Shown here piece by piece: positions 1 to 11,485 of a DNA stretch of 64,000 bases. The notes beneath the pieces were generated by a model, which saw only the letters and a list, made by a program, of their open reading frames with translations, was not told where the DNA came from and did not search any database. This DNA comes from Artemisia argyi (taxonomy: Eukaryota > Streptophyta > Magnoliopsida > Asterales > Asteraceae): positions 104,001,371 through 104,065,370 of the forward strand of contig CM060695.1 of NCBI GenBank assembly GCA_030686995.1, written 5' to 3'. Made by a program: the position numbers and the translations under genes. The first letter of the stretch is position 1, and each line of letters starts with the position of its first letter.

Positions 1-449
1 GTCAAGAAGAGAAATCTGACGCCGTCAACTCGCCGCCCATAATAATATCAGATTGCCTAGATCCAGATCTGACGCCGTCAAGAGCAATTTTCCTCTGGGC
101 CGTCATGTATAAAGGGACCATGACGGCCTATGGTGACGCCGTCATGCCCTAGTGTAAAAACTCTCTGGACCGTCACGTACTCTATCCACTTCACCTCTTG
201 TAATACTCTTGACACCGTCATGTAGAACTTGGTGACGCCGTCAGGTACTATTCCCAGCAAGGAAAATTAAGACTTTGCCGTTTTCTTCACTTTTATGCTC
301 CAAAAACGTCCAAAATGCTTCCTTTTCTAGAATTCACGCCAAAAGTACCTAAAATCACAAAAGGAACGATTTACGGCAATATTTGATCAAATAAATTCAA
401 TTCCGGGCTTAAATGACCCCCTAAAAACGGATCATTTTTCGCCTCATTA
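1..449 (-). mobile_element. Inverted partial Athila-type LTR (U3 side)
   Basis: Read on the minus strand from 449 down to 1, this matches the first part of the LTRs at 7793, 56756 and 62981: the TGAGGCGAAAAATGA start, the GGGGGTCATTTAAGCCCGG block, then several near-palindromic TGACGCCGTCA-type sites. Its first bases read TAATG instead of TGATG. The rest of this LTR lies outside the window to the left. It is in opposite orientation to element A, so it is a separate insertion or a rearranged piece. Confidence 0.85.
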
Positions 450-1825
450 AGATTTTTATTTTTATTTTTCTTTTTTTAGTTTTATGCTTTTGGTAGTTGT
501 GTAATTTCAAGGATTTGAAGTTTGCTCATCAGGCGAAGCGAAGGCACGTTTTCCAACATGATCCTTCTATCATTTTTCAAGAGCAAATTTCAAGGAAGTT
601 CTCGTTCCAATTCTACTTTTTCCTCTTTATAATCTATTTTATGTACAAATGGGACTTTGTACCACTCAAGTAGGGGGACGGGAGTAGAATTATTATTTGA
701 ACTTTATTTTGCCCTATTTTTCTAGTTTATTTTGAAAAATTATGCCACTTCTAAAACTTGTGACATGTTTTTTCCGAACCAAACTAGAATTGACCTTAGC
801 GGAGCACATTAACCCTTTATACCATGGTGAGGTTTAGCCTATTTCAGTTTCCCCTGTTTTATCCCAAATCCACCAAAATTATGAGTGTGCCGGTAGTTTG
901 TAAACTTTAGAACTTGGCCTTTACATGATTTTGAAACCATGGACGAGTAGTGCATCGAGATTCCTTGATACATTTGGAAGAAACTTTTTAAGAAGGCAAT
1001 ATTTTAGGATTATCACCCAAATAACCTATACGTGTGTGTTTATCGATTAGTCGCATTGACTATTCGACCCCTGTGTTAAATCCTTTGTTGCACTCACCTT
1101 TAGTGCAATATACCCCTAGATACACCCTTTAGAGCCATTCCTTTCATTTTTTTCACCCAATATATTGTTTCGTTACACCTATTCGCCTTAGCCAACCGTG
1201 TAGTCTTGGTTTATGATTGGGAAGTTGCCACTTGCTCTAGTTTAAGGTTTAAGTCAAGAAATTCAAGAATCAAGCCTACGTTGTAGACAAACCTTTGAAG
1301 ATCATGAAGACTCACTATTGTATATATTTAGTTAATCTCAAGTGAGGGGATATGTTTATTTCTAGTTATAAAAAAATGTTAAATTCCGTATGTAGATATG
1401 TTATCTTTGGTGCAACCTTGTATAAGCAATGTATTTTGAGCTTTGAAAGAATTAGTATCGAAGAGGCCACTTCGGTCATATATGAAGAATGAAGTTGTTG
1501 GTTCTTAATCGCCAACATGAAGACCAAGTGTTGTGCCCATCATGACGTCCTCTAATGGCACACACTTGTTAGATGATCCAATTTTTTGCGTTTTGAAGCT
1601 TGGACTTTGGATAAACGACAAGTGGTAGCAACTCGGTTATAGGCTAAGACTATTTGTTTTCCCTTTCTTTTTACACCATTATTGTGCATCCCATGTCTTA
1701 TCCTACCCTTTAGTTGTGAATCATACTTAGGTGAGGGATTTGAGCAGTCATTGGTGTCTTGCCCGGCATCCCGGTCATGTACCATTGCCTTTGTCGCCCT
1801 TTCCGTAGTATGTTAGTAACAACAC
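450..1825 (+). mobile_element. Diverged Athila-like 3' untranslated/internal DNA
   Basis: No coding potential. Blocks resemble the 3' untranslated part of elements A and B in the same order and strand: a 'tttagtgca' block near 1101, then 'tacaccc...gagcc' near 1122, then 'cgccttagccaaccgtgta' near 1185, comparable with 6700-6840 and 61900-62035. Divergence is high. The simplest reading is the 3' end of an older, related element, placed directly against the truncated LTR that starts near 1826. The exact left boundary is uncertain. Confidence 0.5.
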
Positions 1826-2649
1826 CACAATATGTTTATGTGTTGCTTGAATATATCTTACACTTTTCTTCAATTTAACATGCTTTGCTAGATCTCTCGT
1901 GTGTTTGCTTAGATGTAGTGAAACCTAGATGTTAATTATGGGTTGATTGTTTGTTTATAGTTGTTACGGATGATTGTATTTGATGTTAGGCTTAAGAAAA
2001 CAGGCAGACTTCCATTGGTAACATGCTTGAACGTCTTAAGAAACATGATCAGAGGTGTACTATGATTTTTGGTTGTATTTAATGAATAGGAGAATTCTAA
2101 TGATCCCATGTTAGGAGCTTCTAACGGCTCGACATAAGAGTGAAGTAGGATCCTATAGAGTTAGGGAATATTGTACATGGCCCTACGACTAGTATTAAGG
2201 AATATGACCCGTCATCCATGCAATTGTAACAAATTATCAACCTGTAAAAGATATCTAGGGAGTAATGAAACCTAAGTAAACACAACTTTTCCTATCATTG
2301 TTTACACCACATTAGTTTAATTAGATTTATTTTCATTTCTGTTATTTTATTTTGATTGCATCTTTAGTTATTTGGTTAGTTGGCTAGCAACTAATTCCGC
2401 CCACTCTTCCAAAAACCGAGATTTTATTTGCTTTTATAAAATATAAAAATACAAAAAGAATCATCCCTCACCTCTGGACCTAGTTTTTAGGCTTTCTAAT
2501 CCTAGCGACACTATTCCTAAGTTGAACGATCAATCCCCCGGTACTTGTCACTATAATATTCTACATCGACCAGGTACACTGCCTGGTGGGGGTTGTAAGC
2601 TTCTCGAGATCCCTCGAGAGGTAAAGCCTGGTGTGATTCCCACGTATCA
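1826..2649 (+). mobile_element. 5'-truncated LTR of element A
   Basis: This aligns base by base with 8414-9239, the second part of the complete 3' LTR of element A, and ends with the same CACGTATCA. I count roughly 28 substitutions plus one 2-bp indel over about 824 bp (around 3.4%). Homology to the LTR stops abruptly near 1826, so the U3, the motif array and the TATA box are missing. This copy of the 5' LTR could not drive transcription as the family LTR does. Confidence 0.85.
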
Positions 2650-2655
2650 AGTTTT

Positions 2656-2674
2656 TGGCGCTGCAGCCCGAGGA
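2656..2674 (+). promoter_or_regulatory. Primer-binding site of element A (tRNA-Asp type, degenerate)
   Basis: Seven bases after the LTR end lies TGGCGCTGCAGCCCGAGGA, a mutated form of the TGGCGCCG-type site seen in element B. The site is complementary to the 3' end of plant tRNA-Asp(GTC), which is the primer known for Athila-lineage elements. It carries several mismatches to the tRNA. Confidence 0.7.
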
Positions 2675-2819
2675 ATAGTTATTGTCTAGGTTAGGATTTC
2701 TTTTTATTAGGTCTACTTGCTAGATTCCTTTCTAGCAAGATTTTATTTTTATTTCTAGGTTTTCTTTAGTCTATCTTATTTCTTCGTGTCTTTGTTCGTA
2801 ATATTTACCATCCGACATC

Positions 2820-5361
2820 ATGGAAGGTGGTAACATCTTTGAACCCATCAACCCACCATGACAAAACCTCCCACAAAACCCACCACTATCAAACCAACCT
2901 CTTAGGCCCCGACCCTTAGGAGAGTATTCCCGTCCTAGCCACCAAGGCCATCAAAACACTATTGAGCTCACTCAAGGAGCCAATTTCTCCCCCTTGCGAT
3001 CCGACACCATCCGATTGGTGCAAAACGGATGTCCATTCCATGGACTTTGTTCTGAAGATCCTAATCAACATCTCAAGGATTTCCTTAAAATTGTAGATTC
3101 TATAGACCTTGATGTTACAACTAGAGAGTCGACCCGATTACGCCTATTCCAATTCTCTCTACGTGATCAAGCTAGTCAATGGCTTGAACGTTTACCCGTG
3201 TGATCCATCACCTCATGGGATGATCTCACCACTCGTTTCCTTGCTCAATTTTTCCCACCGGGGAGAACTACCAAGCTTAGAAATGATATCTTGATGTTCC
3301 AACAACGTCAAGGTGAAACTCTATATGAAGCATGGACTCGTTTCAAGGACTTACTCCAAAAAGTCCCTCATCATGGCATAGATCTTTGGCTCCAAGTCCA
3401 AATCTTCTATGACCATATCGATCTCTCCATAAGGCGAACCATTGACCAATCGGCCGGTGGTAAGCTACGTGATCTAAGTGCGGAAGAATCATGGGAACTC
3501 ATAGAAGATCTTGCTCTCTATGACAACGAAAGTTGGAATGATCCCCGTGATTTGAACAATCAAGGCAATATCTTTGCCTTCGAACAATTCTAGCACTCCT
3601 GATTTTAGGATCATGGAACTTGAGGACCAAGTCAAGTTTCTCATGAAATCTTACGAAGCTCCTAAGCCTTCAAGCCAAGTGAACAAAATCACTTTTTCAT
3701 GCGAATTATGTAGTGGTCCCATGACACTCATGATTGCGTGGAACTCCCCGGACAAGCTTTTGTGGACTACGCATCCTCGCGTACCGACGAAGCGGGATAC
3801 AAGTGATACACTTTCAAACCCGAGCCAAACCCTTATGGTGATTCCTACAACCCTTCTTGGAAAAATCACTCGAACATTAAATGGAAACAAAACCAAAACA
3901 ATTCTTCCAATCCACCTAATTGTTACCAACCAAGCAGTCCCTCTAACCGTACTTTCAACAACAATCCTTCCAACAACTATGGTAGTACCAACAATCTTGA
4001 AGGGTTGATGTCCAAGTTTATGGCATCTCATGAAGCTCGCATATCTAAGTTTGAAGCCGATTTTAAACAAAAGCAAAGCGAGATGACCACCAAAATAGAC
4101 ACATTGTTGAAAGTTCTCAATGACCGAGAAATAGGAGCACTCTCAAGTGACACGGTCAAGAACCTGAAACTAAACGTTATCATCGGTTTCGTAACCTACT
4201 TCTTGCCCACAATACTACTCGGTTAAATCAATGAGCATGTGTTTCAAGCAAACCCAAATTCTTCAAAAGGACCAATTGAATAAAACATCCGATATCAAGG
4301 AGCTTGATGATCCGGGTATATTTGAAACACCTCCTACACAAGACCTTGACGATGAATTCAATGAGCTCCACCTTGAACACCCCGTCATTGATGTCTTAGC
4401 CCGTGCTCCCTACTATAGTGCCCTACTAGAAAAATATGAGAAATTTAAATTGGGTAAAAATGGGACCGCCTTCGTTCAAAACAAGTTGCCTAAGAAGCTT
4501 GATGATCCGGGTATATTTGTTTTACCTTGTAAGATAGGAAAATCCGAAGCTTTCGACACACTAGCCGATTTAGGATCAAGCCTCAACTTGATTCCCTGAT
4601 CCCTTTTCACCACTCTTAAGCTAGGAAAGTTAGAGGAGACGGAAGTTCTAATTGGTCTAGCAGATGGAAGTATTGCCCACCCGGTTGGAATGATCAAGGA
4701 TGTAGTTGTTCACGTAGGAAAGTTAACTATTTTAGCGGATTTTCACGTCCTAGATATGGTTAGTGATACTACATGCCCATTGTTAGTAGGAAGAGGATTT
4801 TTAGCAGCCGCTAGTGCCATGATAGATTGTAAGGAGTCTAAGATAGCGGTAGGAGATGGCGATACTTGGTTGGTTTATGATGTTAGGAAGCATAGCTACG
4901 ATTGTGAGGACGAACTGACACCACATTGGGTAGAGATGAATAGGAGACCATCTAGATATGGACCTTGGATAGAAAGAAACTTTATAGGACCTCAACGCCC
5001 ATTCAATCTAGAAAAAGATTTCATCGATAAAACACATTCGGTGGAACAACTCATAGCTAGAGATGAGGAACTAGACCCTTTTGAGGATCCCCTAGTCTTT
5101 AGGAAAATGATTGAGTTCTTATGCGTAATGCCTATTAACATAGAGATGAACAAGTGGAAAAGAGAAGGGGATAAGTGTAAGTGGAAGTGGGACAAGCCAC
5201 CTAAGGAAGGTGACGGATCATGGCATATGAACATGATCTTATATGATCCGGATGGAGAAAAGTTTGAAAGGTCATACCATACTAAGAAAACCGATAGGAA
5301 ACTGAAACCCAAGTTTGATCCCAAAGATGTCCTCAACGAGGAGCTCACCCATATAACGTAA
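2820..5361 (+). pseudogene. Element A gag-protease ORF (Athila type), broken
   Basis: The ATG at 2820 corresponds to the start of the intact-looking gag of element B. The frame is broken by TGA at 2859 and TGA at 3201, by frameshifts near 3555 and 3720 that destroy the zinc knuckle, by further breaks around 4000-4230, and by TGA at 4597. The retrotransposon gag core is clear (FFPPGRTTKLRNDILMFQQ around 3250, then an EAWTRFKDLLQKVPHHGIDL block). From 4495 on there is a retroviral-type aspartic protease with DLG in place of DTG (LADLGSSLNLIP), followed by a GRGFL motif near 4790; DLG is usual in Athila. The last 110 codons, with a KWKREGDKCKWKWDK block, are not recognised. There is no reverse transcriptase, RNase H or integrase. 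The element can only be mobilised in trans. Confidence 0.85.
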
Positions 5362-5810
5362 TTGCCCATGACCTTGAGTCTAGCTACAAGACTCGTAAAA
5401 TAAAGAAAAGCGCTTCTTGGGAGGCAACCTATGTTTTGTGTGATTTTTATTTGTTTGATTGTTATTTGTTTCCGTATGCATGCTTTATTTTTATTGTTGG
5501 TTGATCATGTTTCAAACTAAAATTGTGAAAATGCTTTATTTTGTCGTTTAACTTCGTCTTAACTTCATATAAAGGTATTTTGCAAAAGCTAAGTGTAAGG
5601 GGAAACCCCAAATATGTTTTTAAGAACGAAATTGATCATGATACTCCACAATATTAAATGGACATGTGTATTAGTATTTGTTAGAGTCAAATGCTTGTAT
5701 CGAGTCATAATGATGTTTTGCAGGATTTTCCAGGAAGTAGGACATAAGTTTTTCCAGAAATTTTCCAAAAACTTAACATAAAGATATCAACAGGTCACTT
5801 CTAACGGCGT

Positions 5811-5836
5811 CAGGAATTAATTCCTGACGGCGTCAT
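5811..5836 (+). repeat. Internal hairpin built from the LTR CGGCGTC motif (element A)
   Basis: Two GGCGTCA-type sites flank a palindrome (CAGGAATTAATTCCTG). In element B the equivalent site is at 60951-60986. It is in the non-coding 3' part, about 2 kb before the LTR. Confidence 0.75.
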
Positions 5837-7197
5837 GTGTAAAATTCTGGAAATTTTCCGAGTTTTGTTTTTCTAACGGAGTCTTAAAGTTTTTGTTAAT
5901 TCTTTAGTTTTATAAACTCCAGGAAATCTGCAAACATTAGTTTATATAGATTGCCGCCGATTTTACTCAAGGTTGTCTTGTTTATTTTCTCAGGTTTAAC
6001 AGGTTATGTATGACAAGAAGATGATTTATTTTTCTGGAAGGGAAGCTTTGAATGTTCATTTTCTTGGAGGAAGATCTAACCTTGTTACCACACTATTCAC
6101 ACCGAACGAATCAGGGGAGTATTTGATTTCATTCTTTTACCTATTTCACTTTTACATTCTTTAATTGAACATTGGGGACAATGTTCATCCTAAGTGTAAG
6201 GGGAGGGTAAATGATGATACCTTATAGGATACAATTGCACTTAAGTTTGTTTGTTTGATGGTAGGTGTGTAATAAAACTAAGAGAAATACTTGTTAGTGT
6301 AATTTTAGCGCCAAATTTAAAATTTTTTACAACATTTAGGAGTGAAACTTTAGCCTTAGCAAGTGTCTCATGGATAGGAGTTGTATGACTAGCACAAAAC
6401 CGTACCATTCAGAAAAATTTTCTACCCAAATATGTGAGGTTCGCCTTTAGATTTGATAGGAAAAACATTCATTATTAGTGCTTATAAGTGCATCGGTAGC
6501 ATTTAGATTCTAGAACTTGCGTTAGTGATGCATCCCGAGACCGCTAGTGAGACTACATTTGTGTAGTATGATTTACTACATGATAAGAGGCATTAGGATC
6601 ACCCTTGTGTTAAACCCGTATCATAATTACTTGACCATTTAGGTCATATTACTTGGCTAGTAAAGTCAACTAATTTTTCTCACACCTTAGCGTTGTACTC
6701 ATTTTTAGTACACGAAACCCCTAGTACACCCCTTCGAGCCTATCTTTCGTTTCTAACTTTAAGCATCTTACTTAAAGGAAGAATTTGTTACAACCGACTT
6801 AAATGTACACCCAAATCGCCTTAGCCTTCCGTGTATGCACTCATCTTTAGTGCATTATTGTTATTTGTTTAAACCCTTAGTTAATTATCTAATTGATTAC
6901 ATGGTTGCTAAGTCGAGTCATATCTTGTACATATTGTTTTGGGGCGATTGGGACTCATGGGTAAAGTACTTATGTTATGGAGTAATGGGGAAGAACATCA
7001 TATTATTACCCCTATATGTGCGTTAATCTTAAAAGTACTCCAAGTGTTTTGATTATCTTGATTCGAGTCATTAGATTAATTTGTTGTAAAGTATATAAAA
7101 ATTCAAGTGTAAGGGGAATGTACATTCCCTATGATGTATTATTTTGGATGGTAGGGTAATAGTGTATGAAAAAAAAAATCGAAAAGTTAAGAAAAAG

Positions 7198-7228
<31 letters not shown>

Positions 7229-7750
7229 GAAAAGAGAAAAAACATACGGACTACCATCCCGTTTCATTCTATGTTTATTTTATGTTTTTGTTATTTTTGA
7301 TTTATTAGCTTAAGTCGAGTCTAGTCATGGCTTAGCAACACCATATTGTACATGTAATTAACCAAGATGATTAACTCGCCACCAGTAAATATTGCCTTTA
7401 TCCAACAAAACCGTGTATTCCACTCCCTACACCTAACGTTATAACCCTTTGAAAGACCTCTTTGATAGTTTATCCTAGGTGCTTACGCCAAGTGGTGGAG
7501 GTTTGATCCTTTCCCAAGCCTATGGTAATCTATTTTGCTATGACATGCAGTGAGAGATTTTTTCCATTTCCTTATTGTGATATATACTTTATTACACCCG
7601 AGAGATGTGAGTATCTAAACACTATTTATGAGGTGCTAGTGTACGACCTCCGTGCTTGTCTTTGGTATTTAGTGGAACGATTATTTGTTGTAATTACTTT
7701 TATATTAGTGTCAAATAACCCCTAACTTGTATTTTGATTAGAATAAAAGA

Positions 7751-7792
7751 GCATTTGCTTGAGGACAAGCAAATCTCAAGTGTAAGGGTATT
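7751..7792 (+). promoter_or_regulatory. Hairpin and polypurine tract of element A
   Basis: A perfect 9-bp inverted repeat (ATTTGCTTG / CAAGCAAAT, loop AGGA) lies immediately before a purine-rich AAGTGTAAGGG tract that abuts the 3' LTR. The tract is the expected plus-strand priming site. The 'GAGGACAAGCAAA' wording before the tract is common in plant Athila/Tat elements. In B the same hairpin has one G-T pair. Confidence 0.7.
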
Positions 7793-9239
7793 TGATGAGG
7801 CGAAAAATGAACCATTTTTAGGGGGTCATTTGAGCCCGGATTCAAATTTATTTGATCAAATATTGCCCTAAATCGTTCCTTTTGTCATTTTAGGTAACTT
7901 TGGAGTGAAATCGGGAAAAGGAAGCATTTTGGATGTTTTTGGAGCATAAAAGTGAAGAAACAGCAAAGTCTTAATTTTCCTTGCTGGGAACAGTACCTGA
8001 CGGCGTCACAAGATTCTTAATGACGGCGTCAAGAGTAATACAAGTGGTGGAAGTGGATAGTGCACATGACGATCCAGAAAGTTTTGTACTAAGGACATTA
8101 CTGCGTCACCAAAGGCCGTCATGGTCCAAATGTTAGTGACGGCCCAGAGCAACTTTACACATGACGGCATCAAAAGTGGATCTAGGAAATCCGATTTCAT
8201 TATGGGCGGCAAGTTAACGGTGTCACAATTTTCTTCTTGACGCCGTCACCCTGTAAAATCTATATATAGTTTTCCAATTTTTATTTATGAGAGGTGTAAC
8301 TTTTAGGATGCAACTTTGGAGAAAAACCCTAGTCCGATTTTCACAGTTTTTTCAAGGGTTTTTACCCTTTGAAACCTCTTATGTTCAATTGAGATAAGTA
8401 CTCTTTCAATTCAATCAATATGTCTATGTGTTGTTTGAATATATCTTACACTTGTCTTCAATTTAACATGCTTGGCTAGATCTCTCGTGTGTTTGCTTAG
8501 ATGTAGTGAAACCTAGATGTTAATTATGGGTTGATTGTTTGTTTATAGTTGTTACGGATGATTGTATTCGATGTTAGGCTTAAGAAAATAGGCAGACTTC
8601 CATTGGTAACATGCTTGAACGTCCTAAGAAACATGATCAGAGGTGTACTATGATTTTTGGTTGTATTTAATGCGTAGGAGAATTCTAATGATCCCATGTT
8701 AGGAGCTTCTAACGGCTCGACATAGGAGTGAAGTAGGATCCTATAGAGTTAGGGAATATTGTACACGGCCCTACGACTAGTATTAAGGAATACGACCCGT
8801 CATCCATGCAATTGTAACAAATTATCAACCTGTAAAAGATATATCTAGGGAGTAATGAAACCTAAGTAAACACAACTTTCCCTATCATTGTTTACACCAC
8901 ATTAGTTTAATTAGATTTATTTTCATTTCTGTTATATTATTTTGATTGCATCTTTAGTTATTTGGTTAGTTGGCTAGCAACTAATTCCACCCACTCTTCC
9001 AAAAACCGAGATTTTATTTGCTTTTATAAAATATAAAAATACACAAAGAATCATCCCTCACCTCTAGACCTAGTTTTTAGGCTTTCTAATCCTGGCGACA
9101 CTATTCTTGAGTTGAACGATCAATCCCACGGTACTTGTCACTATACTATACTACAACGATTAGGTACACTGCCTGGTGGGGGTTGTAAGCTTCTCGAGAT
9201 CCCTCGAGAGGTAAAGCCTGGTGCGATTCCCACGTATCA
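7793..9239 (+). mobile_element. 3' LTR of element A (complete, 1447 bp)
   Basis: It starts TGATGAGGCG and ends CACGTATCA, giving TGAT...ATCA short inverted ends. It contains the motif array at 7998-8248 and a TATA box (TATATATA) at 8261. A self-complementary TCTCGAG / CTCGAGA element lies near its 3' end (9192-9210). It is followed directly by chromovirus integrase sequence, so element A (or its ancestor) landed in, or recombined into, that element. Confidence 0.9.
7998..8248 (+). promoter_or_regulatory. Array of TGACG(G/C)CGTCA sites upstream of TATA (element A LTR)
   Basis: About eight full or partial copies of the near-palindrome TGACGGCGTCA or its complement TGACGCCGTCA, including full copies at 7998 and 8238 and partial TGACGG/CCGTCA copies between. 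The last copy ends 12 bp before the TATA box. TGACG is the core bound by plant TGA-class bZIP factors; whether those factors bind here is inference. Confidence 0.7.
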
Positions 9240-9240
9240 C

Positions 9241-10611
9241 CAGAAAACCCCAACGGTTTTGTGAAACGAGCTTATGGAACACTCTGTTTCAAAGAGAGAA
9301 GTTGGATTCCTCTCTATGGAGGTATAAGAGACCTCATCATGCATGAATCTCACAAGTCAAAATACTCCATCCACCCCAGTTCTGACAAAATGTACCACGA
9401 CCTAAAGAGACTTTACTGGTAGCCAAACATGAAAGCCGACATTGCTGAGTTTGTTGGGAAATGTTTGACTTGTTCACGAGTAAAGGCAGAATACCAAAAA
9501 CCATCAGGATTATTAACCCAACCCGAGATACCCGAATGGAAATGGGAACGTATTACCATGGACTTCATCACCAAACTACCCAATTAGATACCATCTGGGT
9601 CATAGTAGATCGTCTAACCAAATCCGCTCACTTCCTACCGATCAAAGAAATTGACGAGATGAGTACGCTGACGCAGTTATACCTCAAAGAAATAGTGTCA
9701 CGACATGGAGTGCCTATTTCAACCATCTCCGACCGAGATAGCCGTTTCACCTCTCATTTTTGGAAGACTTTGCAAAAAGCCTTGGGAACCAAACTAGATA
9801 TGAGAACGGCTTATCATCCCTAAACCGATGGACAGAGTGAGAGAACCATCCAAACCTTAGAGGACATGCTTAGGGCATGCGCCATCGACTTCGGAAAAGG
9901 TTGGGATAGATACCTACCTTTGGCCGAGTTTTCCTACAACAATAGTTTCCATGCCAGTATTAAGGCAGCACCTTTCGAAGCACTTTACGGTCGAAAGTGC
10001 AGATCATCTATTTGTTGGGCCGAAGTTGGAGAGACACAACTTACCGGGCCCGATCTTGTTCATGAGACAACGAAAAAGATAGTGAAGATCAAGCAACGTC
10101 TACAAGCTGCCAGAGACAGGCAGAAGAGTTATGCTGACGTAAGACGAAAACCCACGGAATTCCAAATAGGAGACAAGGTCATGTTAAAGGTATCTCCTTG
10201 GAAAGGAATGATACATTTCGAAAAACGTGGAAAACTAAACCCTAGGTATATTGGTCCCTTTAGGATCCTAGAAAGGATAGGACCGGTTGCTTACAAACTA
10301 GAACTACCCCTAGAACTTAACCGAGTGCACGACACCTTCCATGTATTGAACCTAAAAAATGCTTGTCCGATGAATCTCTTGTTATCCCTTGGAAAGAGAT
10401 TCAGCTCGACGACAATCATGTCTTTACGAAAGAACCTGTGGAGATCATGGATAGGGAGGTCAAACAACTAAAACACCACCGCATCCCCATTGTTAAAGTT
10501 CGCTGGGACTCTAAGCGAGGACCGGAGTACACATGGGAACGCGAAGACCAAATCCGCGAAAAATACCCACACCTCTTCTCCCAGGCATCATCGGCGACCG
10601 TTTCAGCTTGA
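9241..10611 (+). pseudogene. Chromovirus (Tekay/Del-type) integrase and chromodomain, broken
   Basis: A 3' part of a Ty3 polyprotein. It shows an HHCC zinc-binding region ([18 protein letters not shown] ... [11 protein letters not shown]), the integrase core with D in [10 protein letters not shown] in TISDRDSRF and E in GQSERTIQ, a GPF motif ([19 protein letters not shown]), then a chromodomain ([20 protein letters not shown] ... VRWDSKRGPEYTWE). It is interrupted by TAG in the HHCC region (9420s), a frameshift/TAG near 9580 where the loop before DTIWV is shortened, TAA at 9824, and a one-base loss in an A run near 10365 that shifts the chromodomain frame. The reverse transcriptase part is absent because the sequence abuts element A. 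Dead copy. Confidence 0.9.
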
Positions 10612-10631
10612 ATTCCGGGACGGAATTCACT

Positions 10632-10950
10632 GTAAGGGGTATGTACTGTAACCACCCCAATTCGTTTCACTGGTGTGGGTGGTCCGTTAAATAGAAGCAT
10701 AAGAAAATTGAAATTATTTATTAACATTTTGATAGTATATATTTCCATGTTTGTACAAATAATTATATTATTAGGTTAATCATCGTATCTTATTTGTTCT
10801 AAAATTATTTGTACAGTGAATTGTTTACTCCGCCGTTGAGAATTGACCTATGTGTTCATCTTGGTGGAAGCATTGTAACAACAAATGTTTTGTACGATTA
10901 TTGGTGAGGAGGGGAACACATGATATGCAATGTGAAAAGAATGATTGGAA
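10632..10950 (+). mobile_element. Polypurine tract and start of chromovirus 3' LTR
   Basis: A short purine-rich run (GTAAGGGGTATG) precedes TGTAACCACCCC at 10647, which resembles the TGTAACACCCC start typical of Tekay-type LTRs. The LTR decays into AT-rich DNA with no recognisable 3' end; the end given here is nominal. Confidence 0.5.
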
Positions 10951-11105
10951 AAGTGATCACGTGGAAAGAAAGCGTCGTCGGATGCAAATTAGAATACATG
11001 ATTCGGACAAAGTTTTTTGTGAATGATGAATGTAACTATATTTTTTTATTTCATTACAGAAGAAACATAAAGGGTTAGATAGAGCCTTAAAACATCTGAT
11101 AACAC

Positions 11106-11175
11106 CTAGATGAAACTCCTCTGATGTTCGGGACGAAGATAGCAATGTTGTGGTAGCGAGCTTTTTCAAGAGTAT
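11106..11175 (-). pseudogene. Exon-like fragment, unidentified gene
   Basis: On the minus strand a 70-bp open segment lies between an acceptor-like TATCCAG and a donor-like TCTAG|GTGTTA. It reads TLEKARYHNIAIFVPNIRG and a few more residues. I do not recognise the protein. It may belong with the fragment at 11273-11418, the two being separated by about 100 bp as in a short plant intron. Confidence 0.35.
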
Positions 11176-11272
11176 CTGGATATATTAATTAAAAGAGGCT
11201 CATTTGTCATTTCAATAATACTATGTAATAATAATAAAATGAAGGAACGAAGGGGTTTCATTAAAATAGTAC

Positions 11273-11418
11273 CTGGTCGAGGGACGGTAGATGACACTTG
11301 ATCCTATAATGTTCCAAACAACAAAGCACGCCTTCAGCATCACTTATTTCAAGAGGAGGGTTATTCCTGCATTCGACGGCCGGCTTCCAACAAAAGCACC
11401 AATGGAAACAAAGTATAG
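11273..11418 (-). pseudogene. Exon-like fragment, unidentified gene
   Basis: On the minus strand a 146-bp open segment is bounded by a good acceptor (pyrimidine run, TTTTCAG) and a donor (CAG|GTACTA). It reads ...KPAVECRNNPPLEISDAEG... with several cysteines. I cannot identify the family. No matching start or stop is visible nearby, so it is either one exon of a gene whose other exons I cannot see or a captured fragment. Confidence 0.4.
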
Positions 11419-11485
11419 CTGAAAAGACAAGGAGCATATATATAAATAATAAAACTTTGAAACTAACTTTCCAAACGAATATCAC

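Larger units (their letters stand above)
5362..7792 (+). mobile_element. Element A 3' untranslated region
   Basis: About 2.4 kb of non-coding DNA, conserved base by base with 60512-62980 of element B: a shared 'gagtctagctacaagactcgta' block, two 'aagtgtaaggggaa'-type purine blocks near 5590 and 6190, and an A-rich low-complexity run at 7168-7240. The usual pol domains would lie here in a full Athila element and none can be read in any frame. Short ORFs at 6835-7026 and 7522-7725 also occur in B but start in unrelated positions and look fortuitous. Confidence 0.8.

Noticed and set aside
3651..4076. 141-codon minus-strand ORF opposite the element A gag
   Set aside because: Shadow of the gag coding strand.
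8006..8212. Minus-strand ORF across the motif array of the element A LTR
   Set aside because: Produced by the repeated GACGCCGTCA wording; no protein-like features.
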